64,000 bases of DNA. Origin: Dolomedes plantarius (lineage: Eukaryota; Arthropoda; Arachnida; Araneae; Dolomedidae). Made by a program: the position numbers and the translations under genes. The stretch spans positions 205,091,161-205,155,160 of the forward strand of contig OU015490.1 in NCBI GenBank assembly GCA_907164885.2. The letters run 5' to 3'. A model generated the notes under the pieces. The model did no database searches. It saw only the letters and a program-made list of their open reading frames with translations, and was not told where the DNA came from. Positions 11,800-22,964 of the stretch are shown one piece after another (position 1 is the stretch's first letter; every line of letters begins with the position of its first letter).

Positions 11800-12060
11800 T
11801 GTTGTTGTTTCTAATCCCTCCTGGTCTAACGCCACTAGACTAGATACATGAGTCAATATATCCTCAGTAGGTCCATTAATAGGCTAGGATCGGTAATAAA
11901 GTCCTCTCTAGATAAATTTAGGCAAGTTAGGATATGACCAGGAATGGCATGCTCAATATTACGCATTTTGCAAGTGGGAAAGATTTTGTTTTGTCTATCA
12001 TATTTTAGGTACCTCAAGTGGCCACGTGTAAACCTAGTGATTGCATGTATCTACCTAGTG
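11800..12060 (-). pseudogene. LINE ORF2 C-terminal fragment with (CAA)n tail
   Basis: On the minus strand the sequence encodes GHLKYLKYDRQ, then CKMRNIEHAIPGHIL, then NLSREDFI and LLMDLLRIY, before stops and an AAACAACAACAACA tail at 11800-11815. A late C-x-C-x-HIL motif followed by a short leucine-rich end is the usual C-terminus of Jockey-clade reverse-transcriptase polyproteins. The element is strongly 5'-truncated and inserted on the minus strand. Confidence 0.6.
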
Positions 12061-13046
12061 ATTGTATATATATATATATATATATATATGATACTTTCAG
12101 AAAAATAAATTTCAGACGTTATCACATAAAGACCAATTTAAAAAAAATTATCAATTAATTTGTGGTTACAATCCTATTTATTACATAAAATACAAAAGTA
12201 AGATGTATCTACAAAAGAAAATATACTTTACAAACACAAATTACCTTAAAAATTAAGTTTAGTATGCTAAATCTCAAAACATGGTTCAAGGCAAAGTCCA
12301 ACTGCACATCATTTGCACCGAATTCGCGTTTCTTTGAGAATTTTCTTTCCAACTTCAGTTTTTTGGAGCAAAAAACAGCACATGACTTAGTCTTCGAGAC
12401 TCTTTCTTTCTGTAATTAGGAGGTATTTGGCTTGTAAAATGACATACTGTCATTGTCAAAGTATTGAGTGTAGAACTTGGTCTTCCAGGCGTACTGCTCG
12501 TATCTACATCAGAATACTTTTAGAAACTTTGCTCAATCATTTGGGGACGAAACTCCGAAAGCTTTACTTTTTGTGTTGGATTTTGCTTTTTATAAAGAAT
12601 AGAATTCCACATCGCTATCTGGAAATTTTTAAAAATGCTTTCCTTTTTGATTTCTGAGCGTTGGGTATATGACATTTCTTTGCGCCTAAATCTACAACGC
12701 GTATTCTATTATTATAGTCCCAAACGACAACTATCTCTATCTTAAAGATAACTAATATCACTCTCAGAATACGACAAATCATCAGTAATATATGTTATGT
12801 CACTCGCTAAATTCTTTCTGCCCGTAATCTTTGAAAATAGCCAATGAGGAAGAATAAGAACTGACTCAAATTAAAAAGAAAAAAAATCAGTGAACAACTA
12901 TTGCCATTTATTTAGCCAAAATCTTATCCAAAGGTAAAATATTGTATTTAAAGCATTATCACTGGCTAAACGGCAAAAACACGGAACGCGCTGTTAAATA
13001 AAGGAAAAAAACCGTTCTCGCGGAAATCGCGGGATCAGCAAATATT
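12061..13046. other. AT-rich stretch, no gene recognised
   Basis: It begins with a short (TA)n run at 12067-12089. A 76-codon ORF at 12427-12657 has no recognisable feature. I see nothing else supportable up to the satellite arm. Confidence 0.35.
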
Positions 13047-13062
13047 ACGTCTGTGAAGTTGG

Positions 13063-13271
13063 CCCCCCGACATTGAGATATCCAAATTTTGAAAACGGCA
13101 TCCGTTTGAGCGTCGTTTGAGGGTCAAAAATTTTCGTTTGAGCGCCATTTGTAAAAGAGTTATGAGCATTTCATTTTTTGGCGGGAAAAACACCTAGCCC
13201 CACCGACATTGAGATATTCAAATTTTGAAAACGGCATTCGTTTGAGCGTGTATGAGGGTCAAAAATTTTCG
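13063..13271 (-). repeat. Left satellite arm, two inverted monomers
   Basis: Two copies of the monomer core (reverse complement of atgccgttttcaaaatt) lie 136 bp apart (13101 and 13237). They are inverted relative to the array at 16005-17371. Confidence 0.85.
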
Positions 13272-16004
13272 CTTTCTTCTTTGTATACAATGGGCGCTAC
13301 ATCAAGAAGTAATGGTGATCAGTGAAGTGTTGTACCAAGTTATCTCTCCCCCCTCTCACACTTTAAAAATAAAAGTGAGGAAAAGAATGGAATCCTCCCC
13401 TCTCTTTCCCAAGATTACCAACGCAGAACGGACACAGGTGTCAGCCGGTCTTAAAATAACAACCCCTTATAAACTGTACCTTTTTTGGTTTGTACTTTTT
13501 TGTCTGTCATGCCCTCACTGTGCATTCCCGTTTTTATGCAGAATTTTTTTTAATATAGAGAATGAGAAACGCTACCCAAGGACATTTTAAACCTTCAAAT
13601 TCCAATAAATACATCAAGAAAAATATAGAACCAGAAAAATTAGGGCAAGAATTCTGTCAGCTGTAAATGATTTTCAACTATGTTAAGCAATTGTTTGATG
13701 CACTTTTATAATTTGAGTTTTTATAATTTTCTAACAATGTAACAGTTATTGTAAATATGGTAAAAGCAAAGATTATTTCAATGAGGAAGGATATGTCAAA
13801 CTGTCTGCTAGACCCTAAATGTAGTTCCAGTGATGTCTAGTTAACTGTACCTCTTCTAAACACTATAAAAACGTCGGTAAGTTTATTCCAATATTCTGTT
13901 GAATACATTTCTTTTCTTATATCGACTATTTTTTTTTAGCAACTGATTACACTCATTTAGTTATCTTATAAAATGTTTGACCAGAAACCTTATGGTATAT
14001 TTTGGGTTTAATTATATATTTTTCCTTCGATATATATAAATATCGAACTATTATATTTATGACTCTAAAATATACAAATATCAAAATATTAACTTTATTT
14101 ACCCAAAATATTTAAATATAAAAATATTACAATTTAAGATAGAAGATGATTAATGTAAAATAAATTAGTCACTTTTGAACAAAAATGACTGACTATCAGC
14201 AGTGCTGAAATGCATCAATTTACAAAATTCCTCATAACCAATTCTGAATATATGTTCCACCCACACCCCTCTGTGCTTCCAGCAGGAGGCGCTCACTGAC
14301 TCTTATCTCCAGCTCCGGTCATTGAACTTGAGCCCCTTCCGTTATGGTGCATTCACATTGGACAGAGTTCTCTCCCCAACTCCTGTCACATCACTTAGTA
14401 ACGGTAACATTAGACACGGTATTTAGAACCACCTCCCTTCCAGCTCTTGATCTTCGTGTCTCCCCCGACCCCGCTCGACACCATTTGACCCGCTGACCTC
14501 ACTCTGTTTCTTTGAAGGACCGCCAGAGGACGCGATCCGGCGCAGGGAAACAGAGTACAGAGACATAAATCACTGGAAAAGGCAGAGAGCGCTGTGCAAG
14601 TCTGCACGCGCTATGAGAACACTTCACTAGCAGACCCCTTTGTCTCTAGACGCAACTTACGCACCGCTCCATACAGAGCGTCTTACTTTGTCACCGCAAC
14701 CTATTACTATGTTAACGCAAACTCAATACTTAAATTGTAAATATTTTTGGTAAATCTAACTTTACGTAATTTTACCTCAGTTTCCCTTTTAACAATAAGC
14801 ACTGCATCTAAAACCATTCCGAAACATATATACATAAATAAATTGCTTAAAACACAAAAACAATAATCGTAACCATCTCTACGTTAAACACATCATGAAA
14901 GAGCTATACGCACATAAATGATTAGAAAAATAAAACTGTGATTACTGTGATAATCGAAATATCCATGTACAAAATTAAGTATAAAACTTGATGCACACAT
15001 GAATACTATAAAATATGACTGCATTAAGAATCCCAATTTCAAAATTATAATATACAATAAATAATATGTTTTGTTTCTCGTATAAAACGGAGCATTAGAT
15101 CGTATAGAACGGAAGATTAACATTTTAATATAATTATTAAGACTTTACTTAAGTTACATATCACCAATTATCGTAAAATATAAATATGGTAATTATAATA
15201 TTCCACATTGAAGTCAGGTAATTAAAAACAAAAAGTTCCAATAGTTAGTTGATCGTTAAAGCGTTTCCAATTTTAAGATTATGCTGATAGTAAATATAGG
15301 ACCGCGTGTGGATTAAAGAATAAATCTTACTTAATATTTGTAACTTCGTTCTCCAAATCGTTGTATTTTCCCCATGTCCCACTCGTTCGATGGCAGTACT
15401 CTATATAGTGATTTGACTGGTAAGCAATAACTACCCCTAAAAGATATAGGGAATTTTCTAATTTCAGTTCGACAGGAAAATCCAAAAGTTTTGTCAAGTC
15501 ACACACTTGTTTTTTAGTAATTTGTTAAAAAATCCAGAAGGGTCATAAGTCCCCCAAAATTAAGAAATAAAAAAAATCTAAAAACCCTTATTTAATGTTG
15601 GATCGTCATTAAACTATAGGGTTAACTCCTCAAAGAAATGACAACACTTTACTACTGAAGTTAATTAAAATTAATGGAACCCGATTACATGATTGGTGGT
15701 AGTAATATATTCCGTTGTGAAGCACGGGTATTTAGTTTTAGGTATATATAGGAAAAAGAATAAGTTAAGTAAATATATACAGGACAGAGATATGAAAACT
15801 TTCTTTCAAGTTCATCTTTTTTAAAGTATAAGAAATATTAAGAACGAATCAATGGATTTTTGAATGTATTGAAAAATTTCATAAATGCATTAAACACTGT
15901 TGTCTGAGGCCTAAACTTTATCAACTAGTTTGAAACTATTTGCTATTATTAGTTACTACTATATTTTATCATTATTTGTTGATAATTTCGTATTTTTACT
16001 CATT
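13272..16004. other. Loop between the satellite arms
   Basis: No recognised gene. ORFs at 13252-13590 and 14893-15123 lack family features. Bases 14270-14720 are distinctly richer in G+C than the surroundings (for example 14450-14600) and could be a promoter-like or exonic island. The rest is AT-rich. Confidence 0.4.
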
Positions 16005-17371
16005 TTGGCGCTCAAACACTCTCAAACGACGCTCAAACGAATGCCGTTTTCAAAATTTGAATATCTTAATGTCGGGGAGGGGAGGGGGGGCTAGGAGTTT
16101 TACCCGCCAAAAAATGAAATGCTCATAACTCTTTTACAAATGGCGCTCAAACGAAATATTTGGCGCTCAAACACACTCAAACGAATGATGTTTTCAAAAT
16201 TTGTAAATCTTAATGTCGGGAAGGGGCTAGGAGTTTTTCCCGCCAAAAAATGAAATGCTCCTAACTCTTTTACAAATGGCGCTCAAACGAAAATCTTTGG
16301 CGCTCAAACGACGCTGAAACGAATGCCGTTTTCAAAATTTGAATATCTCAATGTCTGGGGGGCTAGGAGTTTTTCCCGTCAAAAAATGAAATGCTCATAT
16401 CTCTTTTACAAATGGCGCTCAAACGAAAATTTTTGGCTCTTAAACACGCTCAAACGACGCTCAAACGAATGCCGTTTTCAAAATTTGTATATCTCAATGT
16501 CGCGAAGGGGCTAGGTGTTTTTCCCGTCGAAAAATGAAATACTCATAACTCTTTTACAAATGGCGCTCAAACGAAAATTTTTGGCGCTCAAACACGCTCA
16601 AACGACGCTCAAACGAATGCCGTTTTCAAAATTTGAATATCTCAATGTCGGGGGGCTAGGTGTTTCTCCCGCCAAAAAAGGAAATGCTCATAACTCTTTT
16701 ACAAATGGCACTCAAACGAAAATTTTTGTCGCTCAAACACACTCAAACGACGCTCAATCGAATGCCGTTTTCAAAATGTGCATATCTCAATGTCGGGGGG
16801 GCTAGGTGTTTTTCCCGCCAAAAAATGAAATGCTCATAACTCTTTTACAAATGGCGCTCAAACGAAATATTTGGCGCTCAAACACGCTCAAACGAATGCC
16901 GTTTTCAAAATTTGTAAATCTCAATGTCGGGAAGGGGCTAGGAGTTTTTCCCGCCAAAAAATGAAATGCTCTTAACTCTTTTACAAATGGCGCTCAAACG
17001 AAAATCTTTGGCGCTCAAACGACGCTGAAACGAATGCCGTTTTCAAAATTTGAATATCTCATTGTCTGGGGGGCTAGGAGTTTTTCCCGTCAAAAAATGA
17101 AATGCTCATACCTCTTTTACAAATGGCGCTCAAACGAAATTTTTGGCTCTCAAACACGCTCAAACGACGCTCAAACGAATGACGTTTTCAAAATTTGTAT
17201 ATCTCAATGTCGCGAAGGGGCTAGGTGTTTTTCCCGCCGAAAAATGAAATGCTCATAACTCTTTTACAAATGGCGCTGAAACGACAATTTTTGGCGCTTA
17301 AACACGCTCAAATGACGCTCGAACGTATGCCGTTTTCAAAATTTGGATATCTCAATGTCGGGGGGGGGGGG
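16005..17371 (+). repeat. ~144-bp satellite array with 711-bp higher-order repeat
   Basis: The core atg(c/a)(c/t)gttttcaaaa recurs at 16041, 16185, 16323, 16469, 16617, 16762, 16896, 17034, 17179 and 17327, with spacings of 134-148 bp. Variant monomers repeat every five units: 16185 with 16896, 16323 with 17034, 16469 with 17179, and 16617 with 17327 are 710-711 bp apart and share private variants (for example cgctgaaacg at 16310 and 17021). Each monomer has repeated gcgctcaaacg motifs, a G-run and cccgccaaaaaatgaaatgc. The array ends in a G11-12 tract. The ORFs inside are by-products of the repeat. Confidence 0.95.
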
Positions 17372-17389
17372 CAGCAACTTCACAGACGT

Positions 17390-17899
17390 GCAAATATTGG
17401 TACATTTGTGTTGCACGCAGAAATCTTGGGATAAGCAGCCAGAGAGTTAAAACACTTTATATCCGATTTCTCAACGAAGAATTTAAATTTTAAAATTTAT
17501 TAAAAAAACAAAATTTTTTATAAGGTATAAAATTTCTTTCTCTATTACGCTGTACAATTAAAAAAAAACTCTGAATCGAAGTCGGAAATCCTTGGACACA
17601 TTTTCTCCATAGGTTAACATTGAGGTGAGCGAAATCAATAGGATTAGTACACAGCAGACTTGAATGACATGACTTTAAAATAATGCAAATATTCATCACC
17701 TAGATATTACTATTCCAAGTTACGCGTTTCTCTGATGGAGTGTGAACATTCAAGCATTTTAAAAGAACATAGTTTTTGTTTGTTCTATTTTTGCTGAATG
17801 TCAGAGTTGCAGTAGAGTTCATTAGGTTTAAAAACATAGGAGTTTCCTTTCTTATTTTGTAAGAGGGTATATAAAATGATAGGTTGACTAAAAAGATTA
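17390..17899. other. Unassigned AT-rich stretch
   Basis: No gene. It lies between the satellite structure and a receptor fragment. Confidence 0.3.
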
Positions 17900-18080
17900 T
17901 TTGGACATTTATTATTATTAATTCAATACATGTGGGAAACAGAGGGTGATTAAGGTTTGATAGCACGGGATTTTCAAGGAGGTGACTCGCTTTTTCTGCG
18001 ATTTCAGAAGACATACTGAACACTCTGCTTGCACCAGAGCATAGAGTCATCATGAAGGAAAACAAATAAAAGTTAATTGT
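17900..18080 (-). pseudogene. Gustatory-receptor-like C-terminal fragment
   Basis: On the minus strand, a hydrophobic stretch leads into GASRVFSMSSEIAEKASHLL and ENPVLSNLNHPL. This corresponds to the SSEIAEKxSHLxENP segment between TM6 and TM7 of the intact copies. The upstream and downstream parts of the receptor are not recognisable. The frame of 139 codons around it is mostly unrelated sequence. Confidence 0.65.
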
Positions 18081-18904
18081 TGGTGGATTGTAGAAAAACA
18101 AATTCTTTATGCAAAACACTTTCTGCCGTTTGACTATATATAAAATTACCGTAGACTATGGATACATAGTCTCCGGTAAAAAAAAAATCTCTTTGCGTTT
18201 TTAACTTTATTTTGTAAAATTTCTAGTTATTTCTCTCTGGTCGCAGAAATTCGAGGATCCTACTATCACTATCCTATCACTTTACTTGCAATTATTTGCT
18301 TCTAACGGTGTTAGGCATGATCTACATCAAATTGAAAAGTAGAGAACGATTAAGCCCAGGCACTTCTCCCATCACTAATGCCTACGGTACCAGTGAGGAG
18401 GTCAGTGATTCTACTTTCACTTTATGCTCATGGCAAACGCTGAAAGAGCTTCAATACAAGCTTGAAAAATATGCTATTACGTTATTTTTCATTAGGTATC
18501 CGGACATTTTACACAATTTTTGCACCATGGACAAGAATATATCTGTGTTGAAGGTTCGAGTTTCCAATACTTCTTCTTTGAAGTTGATTAATCTGTGTTA
18601 CAGTCTTTAAAATTATTTTATATAGTCAAATGTAATAATCAGTTATTTCATTTGCCACACTAATCGTTGTTTCAGTTAAAAGTGTGCATAGAATAATCCT
18701 ACGTCTATGTTCAGAGGAGTCATGATTTACCCTTTTATTTTATTTTTACTTTTAGAATTTTCAGTTACATAGGACTTATATAAAAAATAAATTCTTATAA
18801 GTGAGTTCATTTGAATTGTATTGAGTTTACTGTCAGGTAGCAATGCAACCAAAAATTTACTAGCTTAAGGGGTAATTATGCTTTGGTACATACGATTATA
18901 TTCT
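18081..18904. other. Unassigned stretch with one unexplained ORF
   Basis: A 104-codon plus-strand ORF (18296-18610) has a mixed, non-low-complexity composition (for example SPGTSPITNAYGTSEEVSD). I recognise no family and see no splice evidence, so I do not call it a gene. Confidence 0.3.
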
Positions 18905-19345
18905 GAAATTTTTACTATGTTTTTATTAACTTGCTTTCTTGTTTCTTTGTGTGTTTGTCCCTTACAAATCTTGCAATCGATTTTTAACTAACTTCCCGAC
19001 TAGCTCGACATTTGAAACTTTTAGAATAGCTCAGAACACGATGACAGTGCATTTTTAAATTACTTTTAGCCATCTTTAAGCAGATATTTTACCATGTTTT
19101 TATTATTTTCAGTTAATTTTGTTTTGTAGACTGGTACAGCCATCTATCGGCCGGAACGGGAACGAAAAGTTAAATTCAAGTTAACTTTCAATTAACTTCA
19201 TTTTCTTTCAAGTTGATGGAATAATTCATCAAAAAATTTTAAAAAAGTATTTATTAATACATAGAATTGTCAAGTTTATATGATTCAACAGAAAATTTAA
19301 AAACATGGTATATAAAAATTTCTTTTTATCTTGTAATTATTAAGT
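18905..19345 (+). repeat. Left arm of a ~4.5-kb inverted-repeat structure
   Basis: About 430 bp that recur inverted at 22965-23410. Shared blocks include ttttattaac, caatcgatttttaacta, atgcattttt, ttttcagttaattttgtttt, tttctttcaagttgat and atgattcaacagaaaat. The arms could be long TIRs of one element, or two oppositely oriented copies of one repeat. Confidence 0.75.
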
Positions 19346-19363
19346 TTCTTATATTGACCATAG

Positions 19364-19411
19364 TTCCTGTGACCATTGTTCCTGTGACCATAGTTCATGT
19401 GACCTTAGTTC
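19364..19411 (+). repeat. 15-bp tandem repeat
   Basis: About four imperfect copies of the unit ccatagttcctgtga. Confidence 0.75.
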
Positions 19412-19739
19412 GTATATTGACCTGTTCAACGTTTACAAATCACATGGAGTAGAGAAATACATTTTTGAAAATTAATACAGGAAGTTTTTGGGTTATTTCT
19501 CCAGAGCGTTAAGTGACAATAACAGGAAATTTCAGTTTAAAATAATTCTTGTGTATTCCTCTGTTAGATATTTCAACTCAAGTTCACTTATTTGCCTGAA
19601 GAAGCGTTGACATACAAGCCTAGTAACAAACACAGAAATATTGTTTGCTCTACTTTAGTTACATCTAATAGTTGCAGGATAGTGAGTTAATTTCCTAAAG
19701 ATTTATGGCCTATTATAACAGAGAGTATATAGAAAGATA

Positions 19740-21152
19740 CACTCATGGACAAAATAATTAGCGCACCAAGAAGGAGTCGTCAAAATGAAACGAAATTTTA
19801 CATACGTAATGACTACTTTGATATAAGTAAATGATAAGAAAATCAAAGAAAAAAGATAATTTATTTCAGAGAAAAAAGCAAAAGAACGGAGGAGTTAATA
19901 CTCCGTTGGACCCCCTCTAGCGCGAATGCACGATGCGATACGATCGGGCATTGAGTCATACAAGTTCTGTATGATATCTTGATACATTTCGTTCCATATT
20001 TGCTGTAACCTTGCCTCTAGTTCGTACAAACTCGTGGGATGCCCCACTCATCGTCCCAAATGATCCCGGATGTGCTCGATTGGAGACAAATCTGGGGATC
20101 GGGCAGGCCAAGGAAGGGTAGTAACAGTGCGGAGACAGTTTTATGACACCCTTGCCGTATGAGGCCGAGCATTGTCTTGTTGAAAAATGGCTCCTGGGAG
20201 CCGTTGCATGAGTGGCAACACATGTGGTTGCATGATTTCATGAACATACCGCTGGGCTGTCATTGTGCCACGGAACAATACTAGGGGTGACCGTGTATTG
20301 TAGGCAATGGCACCCCATACCATCACACCAGCTGTGGGAGCGATGTGTCGCTGTACAGCAAAGGCAGTATTGAAGCGTTCACCACGGGCTCTCCACACAC
20401 GAACACGATTGTCATCACTGCCGAGATTGAATCTAGATTCGTCGCTAAAGACGACCTGGTTCCATTCCGCTGCAGTCCAGTTTCCTCGTGCGCGGCAAAA
20501 CTCCAAACGGAGGCGTCGATGGGTGGGCGTCAAGGGCAGCACACGTAATGGGCGCCGCGATACCAACTGTCCTTCAGCCAGGCGCCTTCGTATGGTTCGA
20601 GAAGACACAGAGGCCCCTAGTGAAGGTGCTACCTGTGCCTGGATGGCGGCCGATGAAGCAGTTGGCTGTACGCGTGCATTTCTTACGATGTGGCGGTCTT
20701 CTCGACGACTGGTCTGTCGAGGGCGTCCTGAGCCTGGTCTTCGTGTACATGACATCCCTCGGGTCCACTGGTCCCAACACCTCCTCACAACACAATCAGA
20801 GCGGCCTAATTGACGAGCTACTCGCCTAGCTGACCACCCAGTTTCCATCATCCCGACGATTCTCCCCCTCTCAAACTGCGACAACTGCTTATATTGTCTT
20901 CGAACACGGCGTAATGGCATGTCTATCTCAGCTCTTCCTTTGTAAATGATTCACCACACTCAAACAAGCTTTGGTTACCTGTTTTATACTCCACAGAGTA
21001 CGATGTTCAACGCCATCTACCGGCTATACGTAATGCGCAATCACGCTGCATTTCTAATCATTTGCATATCTCCCCGACATGTACCTTCATTGCAAGTTTC
21101 GTTACGATCCCGCAACTATTTCTTGGTGCGCTAATTTTTTTGTCCATGAGTG
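19740..21152 (-). mobile_element. Tc1-like transposon, family 2, copy 1
   Basis: A 1413-bp element with inverted ends CACTCATGGACA plus AATTAGCGCACCAAGAA. TA precedes the left end (19738-19739); the right flank reads TG, consistent with a mutated TA. It carries one minus-strand transposase with two stops. It lies inside the 18905-23410 inverted-repeat structure. Confidence 0.85.
19895..20920 (-). pseudogene. Tc1-like transposase (DDE type), two nonsense codons
   Basis: The start ATG is at 20918-20920 (MPLRRVRRQYKQLS). The HTH region includes FERGRIVGMMETGWSARRVA. The catalytic parts FSDESRFN, FQQDNARPHTA and SPDLSPIEH are present on the minus strand. Stops occur at 20141-20143 (TAA) and 20048-20050 (TGA), in the same frame as the natural end at 19895-19897. 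Full length would be about 341 residues. A second, chimeric copy is at 55907-56745. Confidence 0.9.
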
Positions 21153-21262
21153 TGTCTCCAATACAATTACGGCTTCGTTAAAAATTTCTAAGGTGTTTAT
21201 TTTCAAATATAATTTTTTTTCGGAGAAGTTTTAACTTGAGGTTAATAGCAAGCGCTGTACTA

Positions 21263-22567
21263 CAGGGTGGCTAATAAATACTGTAACACTCCAAAAAATA
21301 AGAGTTAATTTTAATCGTTTGGAAAAACAATTTATCTATCTATTTGTGTGATTGGCAACTTTTTGTAAACGCAGACGATTTTTGTTTAAAGTAAAACATG
21401 TAGAATATTTTTAAAGATGGAAGCCAAAAGGTTAATGGTTAAACAGCTTTTTGATCGCAGATTTTCTGCAGGTAAAATATTTAAGCAATTAAAATGCCTT
21501 GGTTTTAATAGGACGTTTATATATAGGACTATAAATCGATTATTGAATACCAATAGCTGTAAAGATCGACCAAGGTCCGGCCATCCACGCACTGTTCGTA
21601 CAAAAGAACGTATCAAAAGAATTCGTGAAAAGATACGAAGAAATCCACAATGTTCTGCAAATAAAATGGCTGCAGAAGAGAACATCAGTCGCAGAACTAT
21701 GCAACTTATCATAAATGAAGAACTGGGTTTTTGCCCTTATCGCAAAAGAAGAGTTCAAGGTTTGACTACTGCACAAATAGTAAAAAGGTTACAAAGATGT
21801 AAGAAATTGCTGAACCGGCACGGTAGCAAAAGTGTTGAAAAAATAGTTTTCTCTGATGAGAAGCTGTTTTGTACAGAACAAAGTTATAATGCTAAAAATG
21901 ATGTTGTATATTCAGCAACCTTCGAGGATATACCTGAAAATTTTCGAACTGTTAAACGCTTTCAGAACAAGAATTCTGTTATGGTTTGGGCTGCAGTGTC
22001 ACACAATGGAAAACTGCCTCTGAAATTCATCGATAAAGGGGTAAAAATCAATGCTGAATATTACAAACAGGAAGTATTGGCTACACGTTTATTACCACAT
22101 GCTAACAGATTGTATCCCAAAAAGAATTGGATATTTCAGCAAGATTCTGCACCGTCCCACCGATCCAAAACAACACAGGAATGGCCCCATGCCAATTGCC
22201 CGAAGTTTATCAAGCAAGAAGATTGGCCACCTTCTTCACCAGATCTAAATCCTTTAGACTATTGCATTTGGGGGATTTTAGAGTCTAAAGTAAATGCTAA
22301 GCAGCACAGAAGTTTGGACTCCCTCAAAGCTTCCATACGGAGTGAATGGGACAAATTACCTCATAAAATGATTCGTGCCGCAATAGGACAGTGGCGTAAG
22401 AGATTATCTTTAGTAATCGATAAAGATGGCGGTCGATTCGAGTAAAATTATTTCATGGTAAACTTTCATGTATAATGTTCATAATATTGTTGTATTTTCC
22501 ATTTTCTATTTCATCTGTGTGTAATTAAATGATTCGATATTTGTCACAGTATTTATTAGCCACCCTG
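21263..22567 (+). mobile_element. maT-type (DD37D) transposon, apparently intact
   Basis: A 1305-bp element flanked by TA (21261-21262 and 22568-22569). The inverted ends CAGGGTGGCTAATAAATACT match on both sides, with one mismatch in about 26 bp. It contains one complete transposase gene, so the unit has everything a Tc1/mariner-superfamily element needs. It sits immediately beside the decayed family-2 Tc1, inside the larger inverted repeat. Confidence 0.9.
21417..22445 (+). CDS. maT-like transposase, DD37D, intact
   Basis: A 342-residue transposase for cut-and-paste transposition at TA dinucleotides. The start ATG 21417 is the first in frame after the left TIR. Residues 1-110 are the paired HTH DNA-binding part (FSAGKIFKQL, RPRSGHPRTVRTKERI). 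Catalytic residues are Asp147 (FSDEK), Asp243 (FQQDSAPSH) and Asp281 (LNPLDY), with 37 residues between the last two, which is the maT signature rather than the mariner 34. VMVWAAVSHNGK lies between. No stops or frameshifts are visible, and both TIRs survive. It may be a recent arrival that is still active. Activity cannot be judged from sequence alone. Confidence 0.92.
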   Translation: MEAKRLMVKQLFDRRFSAGKIFKQLKCLGFNRTFIYRTINRLLNTNSCKDRPRSGHPRTVRTKERIKRIREKIRRNPQCSANKMAAEENISRRTMQLIINEELGFCPYRKRRVQGLTTAQIVKRLQRCKKLLNRHGSKSVEKIVFSDEKLFCTEQSYNAKNDVVYSATFEDIPENFRTVKRFQNKNSVMVWAAVSHNGKLPLKFIDKGVKINAEYYKQEVLATRLLPHANRLYPKKNWIFQQDSAPSHRSKTTQEWPHANCPKFIKQEDWPPSSPDLNPLDYCIWGILESKVNAKQHRSLDSLKASIRSEWDKLPHKMIRAAIGQWRKRLSLVIDKDGGRFE

Positions 22568-22569
22568 TA

Positions 22570-22964
22570 TATTGTATGATTCTATATTCACTAAACCTAC
22601 GAGAGGAAGTACAGTTGGTCAAAATTCTGCAGAGGACTATTCTTATGACAAGAAGAAATTCTCTGTAACCAGCAAAATGAATTTATTTACACTTTTCCTA
22701 TTGCATGGCATATGCTTTTACACCAGTGTACTCCACACGTACGTATAATCTGCAAATATTTCGCCATGAATTATTTTTCACTAACCGAGAAAAATATCCA
22801 AAATATACTTCCCATTGTGGGTACTTAAAATAATTACTCGATACATAGTTTTTTTTAAAAATGTTTATCATTTTTATGTTTCCAAGATACTCTGAAAATT
22901 ATGAGAAAACATTTATGATATTGATAAATGCAAAGTATAACAATGTAAACAATTCAACTCAAAC
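22570..22964. other. Unassigned stretch between maT element and right arm
   Basis: AT-rich; no gene, and no structure I can support. Confidence 0.3.

Larger units (their letters stand above)
13047..17389. mobile_element. Fold-back-like structure with satellite-built inverted arms
   Basis: The outermost 15 bp are inverted copies (acgtctgtgaagttg at 13047-13061; caacttcacagacgt at 17375-17389). Inside them, the left arm (13063-13271, two monomers) and right arm (16005-17371, about ten monomers) carry the same ~144-bp satellite in opposite orientation. Between them lies a 2.7-kb loop. Long inverted termini made of tandem repeats are the hallmark of Foldback elements. No transposase was identified and I see no clear TSD. 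Chance inverted insertion of satellite DNA remains possible. Confidence 0.5.

Noticed and set aside
16005..17371. CRISPR array
   Set aside because: Repeats are direct, long and contiguous without unique spacers, and the sequence is eukaryotic.
16323..17434. ORFs of 63-96 codons across the satellite
   Set aside because: They are repeats of the same peptide in shifted frames, produced by the ~144-bp monomer, whose length is not constant modulo three.
20307..20829. Plus-strand ORFs of 113-168 codons
   Set aside because: They are antisense shadows of the family-2 Tc1 transposase, seen again opposite 56139-56885.
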